From Isoetes taiwanensis (lineage: Eukaryota; Streptophyta; Lycopodiopsida; Isoetales; Isoetaceae): a DNA stretch of 64,000 nucleotides. The stretch lies in the NCBI GenBank assembly GCA_021234155.1, contig JAJEKV010000025.1, positions 476,474 to 540,473 of the forward strand, in the 5' to 3' direction. Below, piece after piece: positions 30,713 to 42,418 of the stretch (positions are counted from its first letter, which is position 1; each line of letters starts with the position of its first letter). A program made the translations under genes and the position numbers. The notes under the pieces are model-generated. The model was given only the letters and a program-made list of their open reading frames with translations, was not told where the DNA came from and made no database searches.

Positions 30713-33700
30713 ATGGGAAGCATAACTCCGGCATCATATTCGACTAGGTCCCAAAACCACCCTAGAAGACTAAGTTATTTGTCTTCTGAAACAAAACTGG
30801 AGCCCAGTTATGATAGTAAGGAATGCAGGGCAAGATATGATGCATATTCTAAGCTTCAAGCATGCGCAGTAGCATTTGGTGAGCAACTTCCTATTCCGGA
30901 AATAGTAGCTGTTGGGGGCCAGTCTGATGGCAAGAGTTCTCTTTTGGAGGCGCTTTTAGGGTTCAGATTCAATGTTAGGGAAGTGGAAATGGGTACCAGA
31001 AGACCCCTTATGCTTCAAATGGTTCATGATGCTTCGGCTACAGAGCCCAGGTGTCGAATTCAGGTATTTGATGAAGTTGTAACTTACGTTTAAGTCTTGC
31101 TTTGTAAAATCCTTCTAAATGCGAATTTTGATGTTGTTAAAGGATGAGGATTCCAATGAATATGGGTCTATAATCACATCATCATCAGCAGTGGCAGAAG
31201 CAATTCGGGGCCGAACTGAAGAACATCTAAAGAAAATTCAAGCGGCAGTGAGTGGGAAGCCGATTGTGATGCGCGTGGAATATGCATTTTGTCCCAATCT
31301 TACAATCATTGACACTCCTGGCTTTGTTCTCAAGGTATATCATTTGTTCTACAATGGCCATGGTTTATAAGTCGCAAGCAGAATGGTTAAATTTAGTATA
31401 AATCCTGCCACTACATGCAGATCAAGGATAGGGAGGAAACACATTTTAAAGAATACCATAAGAACAGCATTAAGCCATAGAGGGTTAAAGTGTATTAGGC
31501 TAGCTTTTTGAAGCTGCAGAATTGTTCACTTGTCAGCAAAGAGAGAACTTTGCTCATACATAAACATATTTAGAACACAGACTGCACTTTCAAGGCATTT
31601 CTAATTTTAATCCACACAATGTGTCCGGATGGTTTCACCTAAGCTCTTGTTTGGATGATAAAAGTATTTTAACTTTTATATATCACTGCTTTTACACATA
31701 TTATATGTCATAGGTGTAACCTTGTAATGTTTGATGATATATATCACAGCACAATGGCTTTGTTTGGTATTCCAGGCAAAAAAAGGTGAACCAGAAAGTA
31801 CACCAGATGACATAATTGCCATGGTTCGAACATTAACAGCTCCACCAAACAGGTTGCTGTTATTTCTCCAGCAGAGCAGTGTAGAATGGTGCTCATCGTT
31901 ATGGCTGGATACTATACGTTCTATTGATCCTTCACTTCATAGGACAATTATAGTTGTCTCCAAATTTGATAATCGGCTTACGGTATGCTCAGAATTCATT
32001 GGCTGATTGCTGTGCATTATATTTAAGGTCTAAGTGGGCAATTGCTGGCTGCAGGAATTTGTAGAGAGGTGGGAAGTAGACCGATACCTGAGTGCCTCAG
32101 GATATCTCGGGGAAAATGTTTATCCCTTTTTTGTTGCTCTCCCCAAAGAAAGAGGGCTTGTCTCAAATGAGGAGTTCCGTAACCAAATTGCAAGTGTCGA
32201 TGCAGAAGTATTGAGACACCTCCAAGAAAAAGTTAAAGGTGGATTTGATGATGATAAGTATGGTTCACATGTTGGGTTCAGGAATCTAAGGCAGTATTTG
32301 GAAACTGAACTGCATCGCAGGTACAAATTTGTTATGGTATATGACCTATAGACATTTGGGTCTTTGCAACCACATACGAAGCATGAAATGCCAATTTCTA
32401 GTTAAATATTTGAGTTATAGCTTTTGATATCGCCATCTCAGTTGGCATTCTAGTTAGGGGTCAAGCATTTATAAAACTAATCCTCTCATAAAAATGCTGC
32501 AGATATAAGGAGGCTGCCCCTGCAATGCTTGCACTTCTGGAGCGCCGTTGTAGTGAGGTTAGCTCAGGGTTATCTAACGCAGATGCGCGATTAGCTGCAG
32601 CAGCTGATGTTGCTTCACTACGCCGTGCCGCAATGACACATACTGCAGCTCTAGCAAAACATGTGGTATCAGCTTTGCAGTCTATTTGTGCTGCTTATGC
32701 ATATGCATGCCCTTGCATCAGGCTATTTTCATCTTCTGACTTGTTATTGTGTGTTGCAAGGGAGCTCTTTTAAATGGAGCTGCTGATCCTGACCCCGCAG
32801 AGTGGGGCTGGACAACTGAGGAAGAAAGGTTGCAAAGTGGGGTCACAAAGTGGCCAGGACTAGTGAAAGACATATGCCCTCCTAATGCAATCTTGAAGCT
32901 CTATGGAGGCGCAGCCTTTGAACGTGTTTTAACTGAGTTTCGATGTGCTGCATGCTCTCTTGAGTACCCATCTGTTTCTCGAGAGAAGGTGTGTCTTCCA
33001 CTTGAAACAGAACATTGTGGTAACTTAATTTCGATGCTATTGATGCCCCTAGATTGCTATTTTGAAAATGAGTTTATATGAAATCTTTCATTTCAGGTTG
33101 CAAACATTTTACTCGCTCATTCTGGCAGAGCTGGAGGAGTTGCAGCTGCAGCAGCAAGCTTAGCTCGTGCAGCAGCACGATCATGGCTGGGTCCCCTCCT
33201 TGATACAACCTGTGAGCGCCTTGCGCATGTGCTTCGCAATTTATTTGACTTGGCAGTCCAAAGGATTCGCCTTCAAACAGCTTCTGATGGTAATGTTTAC
33301 CTTTTCTGTCAATTAAGTTGTAATGCATCTATGCATTTTTGCTTGTTTCTGCACTCTTTGTCCATAATTATAGGCAGCGTTGGTGTCATTTATTCCTAGC
33401 AAATGGAAGGAATGACATTGTTGTTTAGTTTGTATTAAGTGGAGAAAGTAAACATCTATTGAAGGTGTAGATTAATGTTCTCTTATTGTACAATTTGTGT
33501 TAGCCAATTTGAATGTCTTCATAATCTCCAATCTTTTCATCAACAGATTCATTGGGCAAAGGAATATCAGGAATATTTAGTTATGTTGCATTCCATGCTG
33601 CTCTCAGAAGAGCACATGACCAGTTTATTCAAGATTTGACAAAGGAGAGCAAGGAGCTCTTGCAGCATCATCTGACAGCAGCAACAAGTCCTTATTCTCA

Positions 33701-34443
33701 GCTATGGAGCTATGAAGACAGAGGGCTCTTGACTGGATCCAGTTTAAATGTTACATCAATGGAGGTTTTAGGGGGACTAGGACCACAGTCAGGCTTGCTA
33801 ACTGAGGAAAGAGAAAATGTTGCTCCATATGGGTTATCAAGAATGCAATCAACCCCTGCCAAATTATTTGATCCCAGAGATCCACTTAGGGAGAGCCAGT
33901 TAACGGTTCCAGATACACCTTCACCTGATCAAAATGGCAATGAATCTGGCATGGGAAAGAGAAAAGAAGCAGGCAGGCGTTTTGTTGATGGAGAGATTGT
34001 AGATCCTGCCATTAGGAAAAAGGACCAGGAAAAATATGCACAGAAGAAGGATCCTCGTGGTGCAAGTGGTGTATATAATGAAGTGTGTTCTCTGGCTGCG
34101 GAACAGTTTACCAAGATCAGGGAGATGCTTGTTGACCGAACTATACCTGCAACACTTTATGCTAGCTTTTTAATTCCATGGTGAGTTATAAATGTGTGTT
34201 TCTTATGCCCTGAAGTTAGATCATGTTTTCTAACTGATGGAACGTTTCTGTTTCAGCCGAGATCAATTGGCACTGGCCATGGGTCTTGACCTGTTTGCTG
34301 TGAGCGATGAAAAATTTATGGACATGTTTGCTGCACCAGGGATGATCGATCAACTGGAAAATGAGAGGGCATCTTTGCAGAAGCGATGCAAGACACTGAG
34401 ATTGTGCCTCAATGAGTTTAGAACCATGGCCCGTTCCTTATAA
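30713..34443 (+). CDS. DRP5A: Dynamin-related protein 5A-like GTPase, nine exons
   Basis: Exons: 30,713-31,063; 31,143-31,334; 31,776-31,982; 32,055-32,320; 32,503-32,665; 32,761-32,988; 33,097-33,289; 33,547-34,180; 34,257-34,443. All junctions are GT-AG and keep frame, giving 806 residues against about 817 in Arabidopsis DRP5A, which it resembles throughout. The GTPase motifs are intact: GGQSDGKSS (G1), GTRRP (G2), DTPG (G3) and SKFD (G4). The stalk/GED region ends in EFRTMARSL. There is no PH or proline-rich domain, as in this class. DRP5 proteins assemble at division sites; DRP5A acts in cytokinesis at the cell plate, while its relative DRP5B divides plastids. The start is the ATG at 30,713, the first in frame. 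This is the only clearly intact gene of the window. Confidence 0.95.
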
Positions 34444-34497
34444 AATCCAATCTCCTGTATGATATCAGTGTAAAACTATAATTCCAATACCGTATCG

Positions 34498-34735
34498 CAC
34501 ATATTTTCCAGGGGCGAGCTATTCCATCGATTGTTTGTTTCCAATTTTACCATAACTATGATGGAATACTAAAACGACATTAAACCGCTTCAGCAATGCA
34601 ACCAAATATGAAAGTAGTTTGGAGTTGAGTGACGTATACTTTCTTATTAGAGTTTAGAGCTTCTTTTGCAAAGGGCTATTTCGCATGATGCCCTTATGTT
34701 TTTGGTTATTTACACGGAACGCTTTTTTTTTTTGG
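34498..34735 (+). repeat. Repeat shared by the DRP5A 3' flank and 56,203-56,478
   Basis: Starting 55 bp after the stop codon, about 220 bp (CATATTTTCCAGGGGCGAGC to GGTTATTTACAC) recur in the same orientation at 56,203-56,478 with few differences. It is either a transposon that supplies the 3' UTR end of this gene or a piece of the gene's 3' end copied elsewhere. Confidence 0.85.
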
Positions 34736-34755
34736 GTTGCCCGTAGGGGCAACCC
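34734..34755. repeat. 9-bp hairpin at the repeat border
   Basis: GGGTTGCCC (34,734-34,742) and GGGCAACCC (34,747-34,755) pair exactly around a 4-base loop, after an 11-T run. It lies where homology to 56.2-56.5 kb stops. No CTRR follows, so it is not a typical Helitron end. Confidence 0.6.
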
Positions 34756-34995
34756 TCTTGTTGGAGGGTGGAGTGACGTATAGTAGGTTTTGATTTATTT
34801 TAAGTATAATATGCTATAGAAAATTTTGTATAGGCGGTTGTGGCTTTTTTAGGGTTTTGTGGGACTCAGTGACACTTAGACGGCCAAGATTCATTTGGGA
34901 TGTTTGACGGTAGAGATTGTTTGGGATGACAGTGGCATGGGCGAGGGCGGCAGCAGCGGGCAGCGGCAGGGGCGTCTGTAATATCTTCTACAATC

Positions 34996-35238
34996 ATGGG
35001 AATGCTGTTTTCCCCCCTAAGTTTTAAGAAATTTGCAGAAGCAAGAGATGAAATTTCTTGTCAAACTCCCAATATTGAAACTGAATGTAGACATGGCGTC
35101 AATCTTCCTGGCGTGGGCAGAGTGAGCTGGGAAATTGTCAAGAGCTTTGCAGCCAACTGGTTGAGAAATCCTAAACAACTCGCGATTCTTGTATGGGGCT
35201 TAGGTGTTGGTGTGTCAGGAGCATCGTCTGCCTTCTAA
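34996..35238 (+). CDS. Small hypothetical protein with C-terminal hydrophobic segment
   Basis: This is an intact 80-residue frame with an ATG start, preceded by a GC-rich leader (34,930-34,980). The end (NPKQLAILVWGLGVGVSGASSAF) is a probable single membrane helix, behind a basic amphipathic part (WEIVKSFAANWLRNPK). That shape fits a tail-anchored or small organelle membrane protein. I recognise no family, and it may be a chance frame. Confidence 0.35.
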   Translation: MGMLFSPLSFKKFAEARDEISCQTPNIETECRHGVNLPGVGRVSWEIVKSFAANWLRNPKQLAILVWGLGVGVSGASSAF

Positions 35239-36190
35239 TTGACCATATCTATCTGTTAATAAGCTCTCGTTTGAACGCAAACATGGTTGGATTTGTTTGA
35301 TTGAGAGGCAAACATGCCCTTTTGCAGCAGATGGGTAATTAAACTGCCCCACAAGAGCAGATTGAAGCGGAAAACAGAGCAATTAAGGGCAACTTGGGAT
35401 GCATTAGTATCAAGCTAGAAAAACACAGCGTTATGGGCTTATTCCCAAGATTTAGTTCCATCAACGGCCTCTCTCACCGTCTGTATAGCCCCAATGACCC
35501 ACAAAACAAACCATTCATTTCTTACCGTGGAAGGTAACAGGCTGCTTTGGTTTAGAATTCGATTTTTCATCTAAGTAGGTCTAATCTGACAAATTTCCGA
35601 AGGAATTCTCACATTTCAATTCAAAATAGGAGTCCTGGGTCATCTTGCTCCTGGGTACTCTGTTTTCTATTTAAAATTTGCTTGACCATTTAGGCTTTCC
35701 TGTTGCATAATCTATCGTGCCCGGAACGCCGCAGTGCAGACGCATGCGGCGTTCCTTTCTGGCCTCAGTTTCCTCTTTGCGGCATCCCGGTTGCCAGCAT
35801 TTATTTCAAAATTTTGAAGTTGGCCAAGCCGACCGCATTCAACGACGAGGAATTTCTTGCACTACGAATTGAATTCTGGACCAGCTTTCTCTCACAATAC
35901 GAATCTCAAATCGAACTTTGGCGCTTCTGGCCTTTGCGACATTGTCATAGTTGGGCGGCATCGTCATAGGTGAGCTTGAAACAAAGCATGAAAGCAAATA
36001 TCCGAAGCTCCATCATACCAAAACTAATTGCAATGCTGTTATTTTTGTAGGATAGAAGATTTGAGCTTCTGGAATTCTAACCAAGTAACGCAGGCTATCT
36101 CCATTCCAGTACGATTGACTATCTTTGTTTTGTTTTAAGTTTGCTTCATAATCATGATAGAAATTTCCATAAAAATGAAAGGACAATGTA
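35239..36190. other. Intergenic; one strong hairpin, one unidentified frame
   Basis: A plus-strand frame of 88 residues at 35,703-35,969 (AKPTAFNDEEFLALRIEFWTSFLSQYESQ) has no recognised family. It contains the hairpin at 35,723-35,755. Nothing else is seen. Confidence 0.35.
35723..35755. repeat. 11-bp perfect hairpin
   Basis: GGAACGCCGCA (35,723-35,733) pairs exactly with TGCGGCGTTCC (35,745-35,755) around an 11-base loop and is followed by TTT. It is much more GC-rich than its surroundings. The role is unknown. Confidence 0.8.
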
Positions 36191-36198
36191 ATTTTGAC

Positions 36199-36764
36199 CT
36201 TGATAATTGATGTATATGTGATAACATCTACCGCAACCCCTGCCGACCCCATCTGTTCATATGCCTGCCTGACCAGGTGGTATAAGAACCAGCTGAAAAA
36301 TGGTTATTGCCTTTAAAATAATTTGACACATTTCAGTTTTTTTCGTTTCTCTAGGAAACACGATCGCAAACCTGGACATGCGTGATGTGCAACTCTTTAG
36401 CCAGACATGTGCACCTCTTACTTGAAAGAGAGATACTGACAGTAGATTGACAGTAGTTTTTGTCAGTTAAGGCTACTAAAAGCTTCTTATTAACACCTGC
36501 CAGACTAAATTAAATCATTCTGTAAACATCCCCTCTGTAGACTAACCAAAGATTTTAACTATTAGGTTATCCATTTATATAAAAGAAGATGTAAAATGCA
36601 TTTACCTTGAGTGCCCCATGTAAATCAGACTTATTTGCATATGCAGTGATAAGAGCTGACCAACTCTTCGTGTTAGGTAATAAACCGAGGGTCTTCATTT
36701 CATTCATAAGCTCCATAATGCAATCCGGTGAATCCTCACAAGCTTTCATCATTGTATTGTATGC
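36199..36764 (-). pseudogene. Two orphan exons of a pentatricopeptide-repeat (PPR) gene
   Basis: On the minus strand an exon 36,764-36,606 (acceptor CAG, donor GTAAAT; 53 codons) reads ELMNEMKTLGLLPNTKSWSA and LITAYANKSDLHGALK. A second exon 36,264-36,199 (acceptor CAG, donor GTCAAA; 22 codons) reads AYEQMGSAGVAVDVITYTSI. Joined, ALK continues into AYEQM as in a regular 35-residue PPR motif, so both are real exons of one gene with an intron of 341 bp. PPR proteins bind organellar RNA. No further exons are seen up- or downstream, so this is a gene fragment. Confidence 0.75.
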
Positions 36765-36769
36765 CTGCT

Positions 36770-37680
36770 ATGCAAAATCAGTGCCTTTAATATAGCCCAT
36801 TGCTCCTGCTGGCTTGCCTTTTGTCCCGTGTTAGATTTTTGGAAAGCAAATTGTTGTTTATCGCATGGAAGGCATTGTATGTCCATTATAAGGTACTGCG
36901 CAGGAAACAAGATTTAAGTTTTAGCTACACACAGTTTAGATGGACATGTGTTTGCAGGGTGATGCTTAACACAAACGTGTGCATTTGCAGGTATCAGGAT
37001 ATATCATCATATTTGTTTGGCTGCTCAGCTTCCTTTCAAGCTTTTGTTTTCCATACTGGAATTGATTGGACTCCAACAAACTCATTACAGTTTTGGGTTT
37101 GAAGCCTCGATTTGCAGCAGTCATTCACTATGTGTTTTGTTATGCAGGAGTACGTGGGTACTCAACTTTCTGTCCTTCATGCAGATTATATTGTGCATGT
37201 TTTCTTCAAATGTTATGCATTTTAACCACTTTCTTTTTCTTCATGCTTCAGACACAGGAAGTTTGAGTGCCAACAGAGTTTTCAACTGGCAGCATTTTAC
37301 AAGGAACTTTGATTTAAAATCTGACATTGTTTCCAAGGGACTTTCTGAACAGAGATTTTAGTTTTGTTTGACACAAACTGTTCTTTTAAAGCATTTCAAT
37401 TTTGACTTGGAATAGGATCTTCATAAGCTTTAGAGATTTATTCTTCAATATTATTGCACTTTCTTTTATACCAATATTCTATTTTTGTAAATTGGGTGCG
37501 TTACAGCAAGGAACATGGCTGTAGATAGTTCTGTTTTATCCTGAAAATCATTTAGAACTGATATTGTATTTGAATTCAGCGTTGCTGCAACTCTTATAAT
37601 AGTGGCATAAGTAGTTCTAATGATAGTTGGCAAGCAAGAATGACCATGATGTAATAAAGCCTGGTGATAGTATTCCTTTC
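36770..37680. other. Intergenic stretch, nothing recognised
   Basis: AT-rich with several short open frames of no recognisable kind. One frame around 37,017-37,361 has a Phe/Leu/Cys-rich composition typical of chance translation. Confidence 0.4.
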
Positions 37681-37682
37681 AG

Positions 37683-37963
37683 GGTCAGGAGGTAGAGGAA
37701 TTGACGCACAAGACAGGCTTGCTCTTGAAGTTTCATCTAGAGTGCAGAACATGCTAGAGGCCGCCAAGCCACATGAGCCAGATTTTTGTGTCTCTACTGG
37801 AGAAAAGATTTCTGAAGCAACAAACTCTGCAAAAGTATTTCCAGACAGGGAAGATGGTAGCCCTAAATGGAAAGAGATGTCTCTCTCCAATAAAAAATAT
37901 GACATCTCACAAAAGTCTATTGGGCATCTGAATAAGCAAGTTGTCACCTTTAGAATATACTAA
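37683..37963 (+). pseudogene. Unidentified exon-like frame
   Basis: After an acceptor (TATTCCTTTCAG) a frame reads SGGRGIDAQDRLALEVSSRV, then QNMLEAAKPHEPDF, and stays open to 37,963. Its hydrophilic, helix-prone composition is coding-like. No family is recognised. It may be an exon of the locus to which the PPR exons belonged, but it lies on the other strand. Confidence 0.35.
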
Positions 37964-38130
37964 AGGCACTGGAAAATGGATCAAATTTTTATATTATCTG
38001 TCATATTTTTGAACCATCCCTTACAGGTCCTCACAATGAGCAAGTATTTTGAAGAATGGAAATAGATTGCCTCCTAATGGCTCAGTCTGTGGAAAGTGAA
38101 AACATTCAAATATAAGGCTCTTCAACAATT

Positions 38131-39115
38131 GAACTCCCTGGGAAACAAACTCTTCCAGGTCAGGTTTTGGCCTCTGGAACATCTAAATAGTCATTGAAAA
38201 GGAGAACAATCAAGTCAGACCTATGCAAAATGAACTATTTCTGAAGTAATACCACATTTGACAATTATAGTTTAAGTTAGGAATGACAATCATGGCTTTG
38301 GACATAATTAATTTGTAGCATATAATCCCGAAATAAATTTAGGATGCAAATTTTCCTTTCATTTTGCTCATTCACGCTTCATGGCTTTGATATAAATTCC
38401 AAATTGCTACATGTCTAACGTTGCTTGGCACATTATTATATCTAGAAAACATATTACCCACAATTGAAAAATGGTTTAAGATAAAGGCAATTATAGTCCT
38501 TACCTTTATCTTTATTTTAATTTCATTGTAGCTTTTGCTAAAGGTGCGACATTTGAACTCCCTGGGAAATAAACTCTTCCAGGTCGGGTTTTGTCCTCTG
38601 GAACATCTAAATAGTCATTGAAAGGAAGAACAATCAAGCCAGACCTATGCAAAATGAACTATTTTTGAAGTGATACCACATTTGACAATTAAAATTTAAG
38701 TTACGAATGACAATCATGGCTTTGGACATAACAAATTTGTAGCATATAATCCCAAAATAAATTTAGGATGCAAATTTTCCTTTCACTTTGCTCACTCACG
38801 CTTCAAGGCTTTGATATAAATTCCCAATTAACACAAATTGCTACATGTCTAACATTGCTTGGCACATTATTCGTTTCGTCTAGTGGTAACACACTAGTTC
38901 CTTAGCAATGTGGTCTCGAGTTCGAGACTGCCCAGAATCGCACTCGGTACTGTTGGGGGTCAAATCCCAACAGACGCAATGTAAGGTGGTTGGGGGCAGG
39001 GCCCAATCGAGCAATGTAGTGTGGTGTGTCGTCACATGTCCAGTTGGATGCTGCCTAGTGGCGTGACGTTATCTATCTATCTATATCTAGAAAACATATT
39101 ACCCACAATTGAAAA
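38131..39115 (+). repeat. Tandem duplication of about 345 bp, SINE inserted in copy 2
   Basis: Copy 1 (38,131-38,474) and copy 2 (38,554-38,871 plus 39,083-39,115) start GAACTCCCTGGGAAA and end ATTACCCACAATTGAAAAA, with roughly one difference per 20 bases. Copy 2 is interrupted at CACATTATT by the SINE. The end of the duplicated unit runs into the Helitron reading frame. Confidence 0.88.
38872..39082 (+). mobile_element. tRNA-derived SINE with (ATCT)n tail
   Basis: The head TCGTCTAGTGGTAACACACT holds a polymerase III A box and GGTCTCGAGTTCGAGACTGC (38,911-38,930) the B box, at tRNA-like spacing. A body of about 140 bp and an (ATCT)3 tail follow. The uninterrupted copy of the same site at about 38,443 shows exactly what was inserted: about 211 bp between CACATTATT and ATATCTAG. 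The tail merges with target sequence, so the length of the target duplication cannot be read. Confidence 0.82.
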
Positions 39116-39246
39116 AGAAGGAGGAATCAGGCATATTGACTCGCTACATTCATCATACGATACTCTACACTTTGCACTCCTCTTCCCCTATGGAACTGAT
39201 GGTTGGCATACAGGGATCCAACAGGTAAACAAATCAAAAGGCGTAA
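39083..39246 (+). pseudogene. Helitron Rep N-terminal domain, left part (interrupted)
   Basis: The frame reads ENILPTIEKEGGIRHIDSLH, then SSYDTLHFALLFPYGTDGWH. LLFPYG-DGWH and LHSSYD are hallmarks of the Helitron-like N-terminal region that precedes the HUH nuclease. The frame runs into the PIF/Harbinger-like insertion at 39,247 and resumes at 42,422. The upstream part is missing or hidden in the duplicated sequence. Confidence 0.8.
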
Positions 39247-42200
39247 GGGTACCTTCAGACCATGGGGTTAAATTTGTTATGTTAAGAAAATTTAATTTAA
39301 CAATTAACGCACATGATTTTTGTTAAGGAAATTGTTAAAAAGGAGGGGTTAAGTTATAACAAATTGTTAGGGTTAAATTAAGAGTTTAACCGGGTTTCAC
39401 ATTGGATATGGTTATGTAAAATATTAACAATTTGTTAACAATTGTACATTTTGTAGACCAAATCTTAACCGATGCCCCTACCCACGCTTTAGTCTTTTTG
39501 TTAGGGCGTCGAGCCTCATCGCCGCTCCATCGGCCGGATCGGCTGCGGTCGGACGGATCGATTATTCTTTGCATCGATGTTCGATCTGCAATGCCCGGTC
39601 GACACCGGCATTTGATGTCCATTAGGTATTTTTCTTCCATGGACTTGTTGGGGCGTCGTTTTCTTCCATCGACTTGTTGGGTTGTTCGAGGCAATTTGTG
39701 TCAATGCGGTCATAAAAGCAAAGATCCAACTCATTGTGATCCTTTTTCGCCTATTGCATCTCATAATCCCCCGTTGTTGTGCTTCCCAAAGATAGAAACT
39801 ATGTTGAAAAATCTTACTAGGACTTCTCCTTCAAAGTCTTGCGTTTTGATTTTTTAGGTGAAGGGGATGGATCCTTTATAATTCCCACAACCGCAGATCA
39901 TTCTTACACATCTTTGTTAGCGCATGAAAATGAATTTACACGCAAGCATAGGGGTAAATAATGCAACATATGCATGGTGCGTGCTCATAGCTGAATCGGT
40001 GCGTGCTAGCATATCGAGAGATTTTTACATTCTCATTTTCATGGTCTCAATCATAAAAGGGTTTGACCCATGAATGGGGACATCATTGAATCCATGGAAA
40101 ACTGATTATATTGACATCTAGGTTAGTTATTACGCTCTGTAGAATACAAGCATTGTTTCCAAAGGCGACCTTAATTTAAGTCCGAATATCGGTTCCCCAA
40201 GTCAACAGTGGACTAATTATTCTCTGCGATCTTTTTTGCTGGTAATTGTTATGTTGAACATGTGTCTTCCAAAGGTGTATTTCCATCTTTCACCTTAGAG
40301 CTCTTACACCTTAGGAAATGACCATTAAATGCACCTTAGGAAGTTATGGCGATCTATACTTCTAGTATACCTTTACCAAACGAAGAAGGATGTGTAGTTC
40401 CTATAAATGTGTGCATGGAAGTGCATGTTGGACACTGGATTCACCATCTTGAATTGACAAAATTGCTCTATGTCTCCTACCTATGTTTTCAAAATAAATT
40501 CACTTACTTTGCACGACATGTCAGTTTCCTTTGTTGACTTTACATTTCTTGCTTCGTCGATGAAGAACTATCCCTAATGTGGAGATGGGAACTTTTTGTC
40601 TCAAAAGCCTTTTGACTCATTGACCTGAAAAACTAATTCAATTCAATTCATAACGAGGTTAAAATGCTAGTAGAGTAGTAAATAGATCTCAATTTTGAGA
40701 GTGCATCTAGGGTAATGCATCGTGCGTGGCATCCATTGCAGTGTTACAAAGTCTCATTTCTAAGCAACATGGACAATATTCAACGAAGGAAAATGTATTT
40801 GTCATAGTTGTTGAGTGCAAGTTCCGACCGATGTCCACACTCCCGAGCGTTGTAGGGTTACGTAAAATGTTTCTTGCTGCTTTGCTTACGCCAATTCTTC
40901 CCGGAATTTGTATTGAATAGTGATGTTGTCGGGATAAAGAACATGAATCTTGTGAGATGTCTATCATTTCAAAGTGATATGTGTACTTGTGTTAGTGGCC
41001 TTTGTGTATTACATTGTCGTGATGTTAGTGATAGAGCCACGGTTAAGTCTCGAAACCTTTGGAGCAGGGCCTTTTCAATGGATTAGCCTTCACATTGATG
41101 ACTATTATGGCTTTTGATATGTTACGGGCTCGCAATTCTCGAGAGACCGTGTCGTGTTCCCACATCTTATATTCCCGATCTTGAAGATTCTCAAAATTGT
41201 CTTTGAAATAAAGCGCAAGGTTAGTTCACCCAATTTTCCGGTTGTAATATAAAAGGACAGAATTTCACGCATGAACAAGAAAGAGAAGGTTTTGCACAAT
41301 GTTCTGGCATTGCTAACTTTCTTGGTTGCGGGGTGGCGATTTAAGATATTGCCAAAAGTGCAAACACTATAAACCACCTCGAGCACATCATTGTCGAAGT
41401 TTGTAAAGGCTGTGTTTTGAGGATGGTAAAATGATTCTTGGTCGTGCATGTATATAAAAATATTTCATGCTATTTACGGTCATTATCTTAGAAGATCGCA
41501 TTTTACTAGTATCCTTATAAACTCTTTCTTTCTTTGTAGCGACAAAAAGCTTATGGCTAAATCTTGTCTTATAAGAATGATAGTGATTCTCGGGCATGCA
41601 TGTGATTCAGAATCTTTCATGTTCTTCTTTATTGTTGTCCTAGCGGATCTCATTTTTTGGCATAGTAAAGTGAAATGGAGCACTCTATGGACTAGCATCC
41701 ATATAAACTCTTTCCTGTGTGGCAGTGAAAAACTTATGGCATGATATCTAATGAAGTGAAGAGACTTATTGTTAGGCATTGATGGTCCAAAAATTTTTTA
41801 TCACAGGATCATCACTGTGTATGGATAAATAATTGCGTTGGTCACAGTAACTACAAAGCTTTCTTTCTATTTGTCTTTTACATCGTTGGAGCTTCCATAC
41901 ATGCTCTGGTGTTTACTCTGACTTCACTACATGACATATATTAAAGCACTGTGTTTCTATACTTACAACTTATTTCGATTCTACAGACCCTGCTTGGATT
42001 CCATGCGGTTGAAGAGTTTGGAAGGCTAAGCAGAGGGCAGAAGTATGTAGGTGATCAGCTAACAAAAATGGACTACGAAGTGTTCCATAAAATGATTTTT
42101 TTCATTTGAAAATTGCACGGCTAAGGCCATTAACAGATTAAATTTTTCTTTTACAATGCGAAACGACTATTAACAGATTCTGTTATGTTAAAAGTTGACA

Positions 42201-42418
42201 TAACAACTTTGGTGCGAAAATGTTTTTAACATATTCTGTTATGTTAGTAGTTAACATAACAACTCACATGTGAAGGTCTTTTTAACAGATTTTGTAACGT
42301 GAAGAATTGACATAACAGGTGGTGTGAAAGCTTGATAAAATTAACCTTAATTTAGCATAACAAGCAATTGGTTAACTTAAAATTTAGTTTAATTTAACCC
42401 CTTGGTCTGAAGGTACCC
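39247..42418. mobile_element. PIF/Harbinger-like TIR transposon, 3,172 bp, apparently non-autonomous
   Basis: The ends are 28-bp terminal inverted repeats with one mismatch (39,247-39,274 and 42,391-42,418), beginning GGGTACCTTCAGACC. The trinucleotide TAA stands on both sides (39,244-39,246 and 42,419-42,421). A 3-bp TWA duplication and a GG start are typical of PIF/Harbinger. Both ends hold subterminal GTTAA/TTAAC-rich repeats. No transposase motif is seen inside; several frames exist but none is recognised. A GC-rich patch at 39,490-39,620 and an internal partial duplication (about 41,500 against 41,700) are the only other structures. Confidence 0.85.
42120..42330. repeat. Subterminal repeats of the PIF/Harbinger-like element
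   Basis: Three to four units of 55-65 bp, each with TTAACA(G/T)ATT(C/T)TGT and then TTGACATAACA or TTAACATAACA, stand head to tail inside the right end. The left end (39,265-39,450) has looser TTAAC/GTTAA clusters. Such arrays are often transposase binding sites. Confidence 0.65.

Noticed and set aside
32120-32326. Minus-strand frame within DRP5A
   Set aside because: It lies opposite a well-supported DRP5A exon and is a shadow of it.
34734-34755. Helitron 3' end
   Set aside because: Hairpin present, but no CTRR follows within about 15 bases and homology to the 56-kb copy ends before it.
38880-38945. tRNA gene
   Set aside because: It is the tRNA-like head of a 211-bp SINE; the empty site in the duplicate shows it was inserted together with body and tail.
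39247-42418. MITE or hAT element
   Set aside because: At 3.2 kb it is too long for a typical MITE, and the flanking duplication is 3 bp (TAA), not 8 bp as for hAT.
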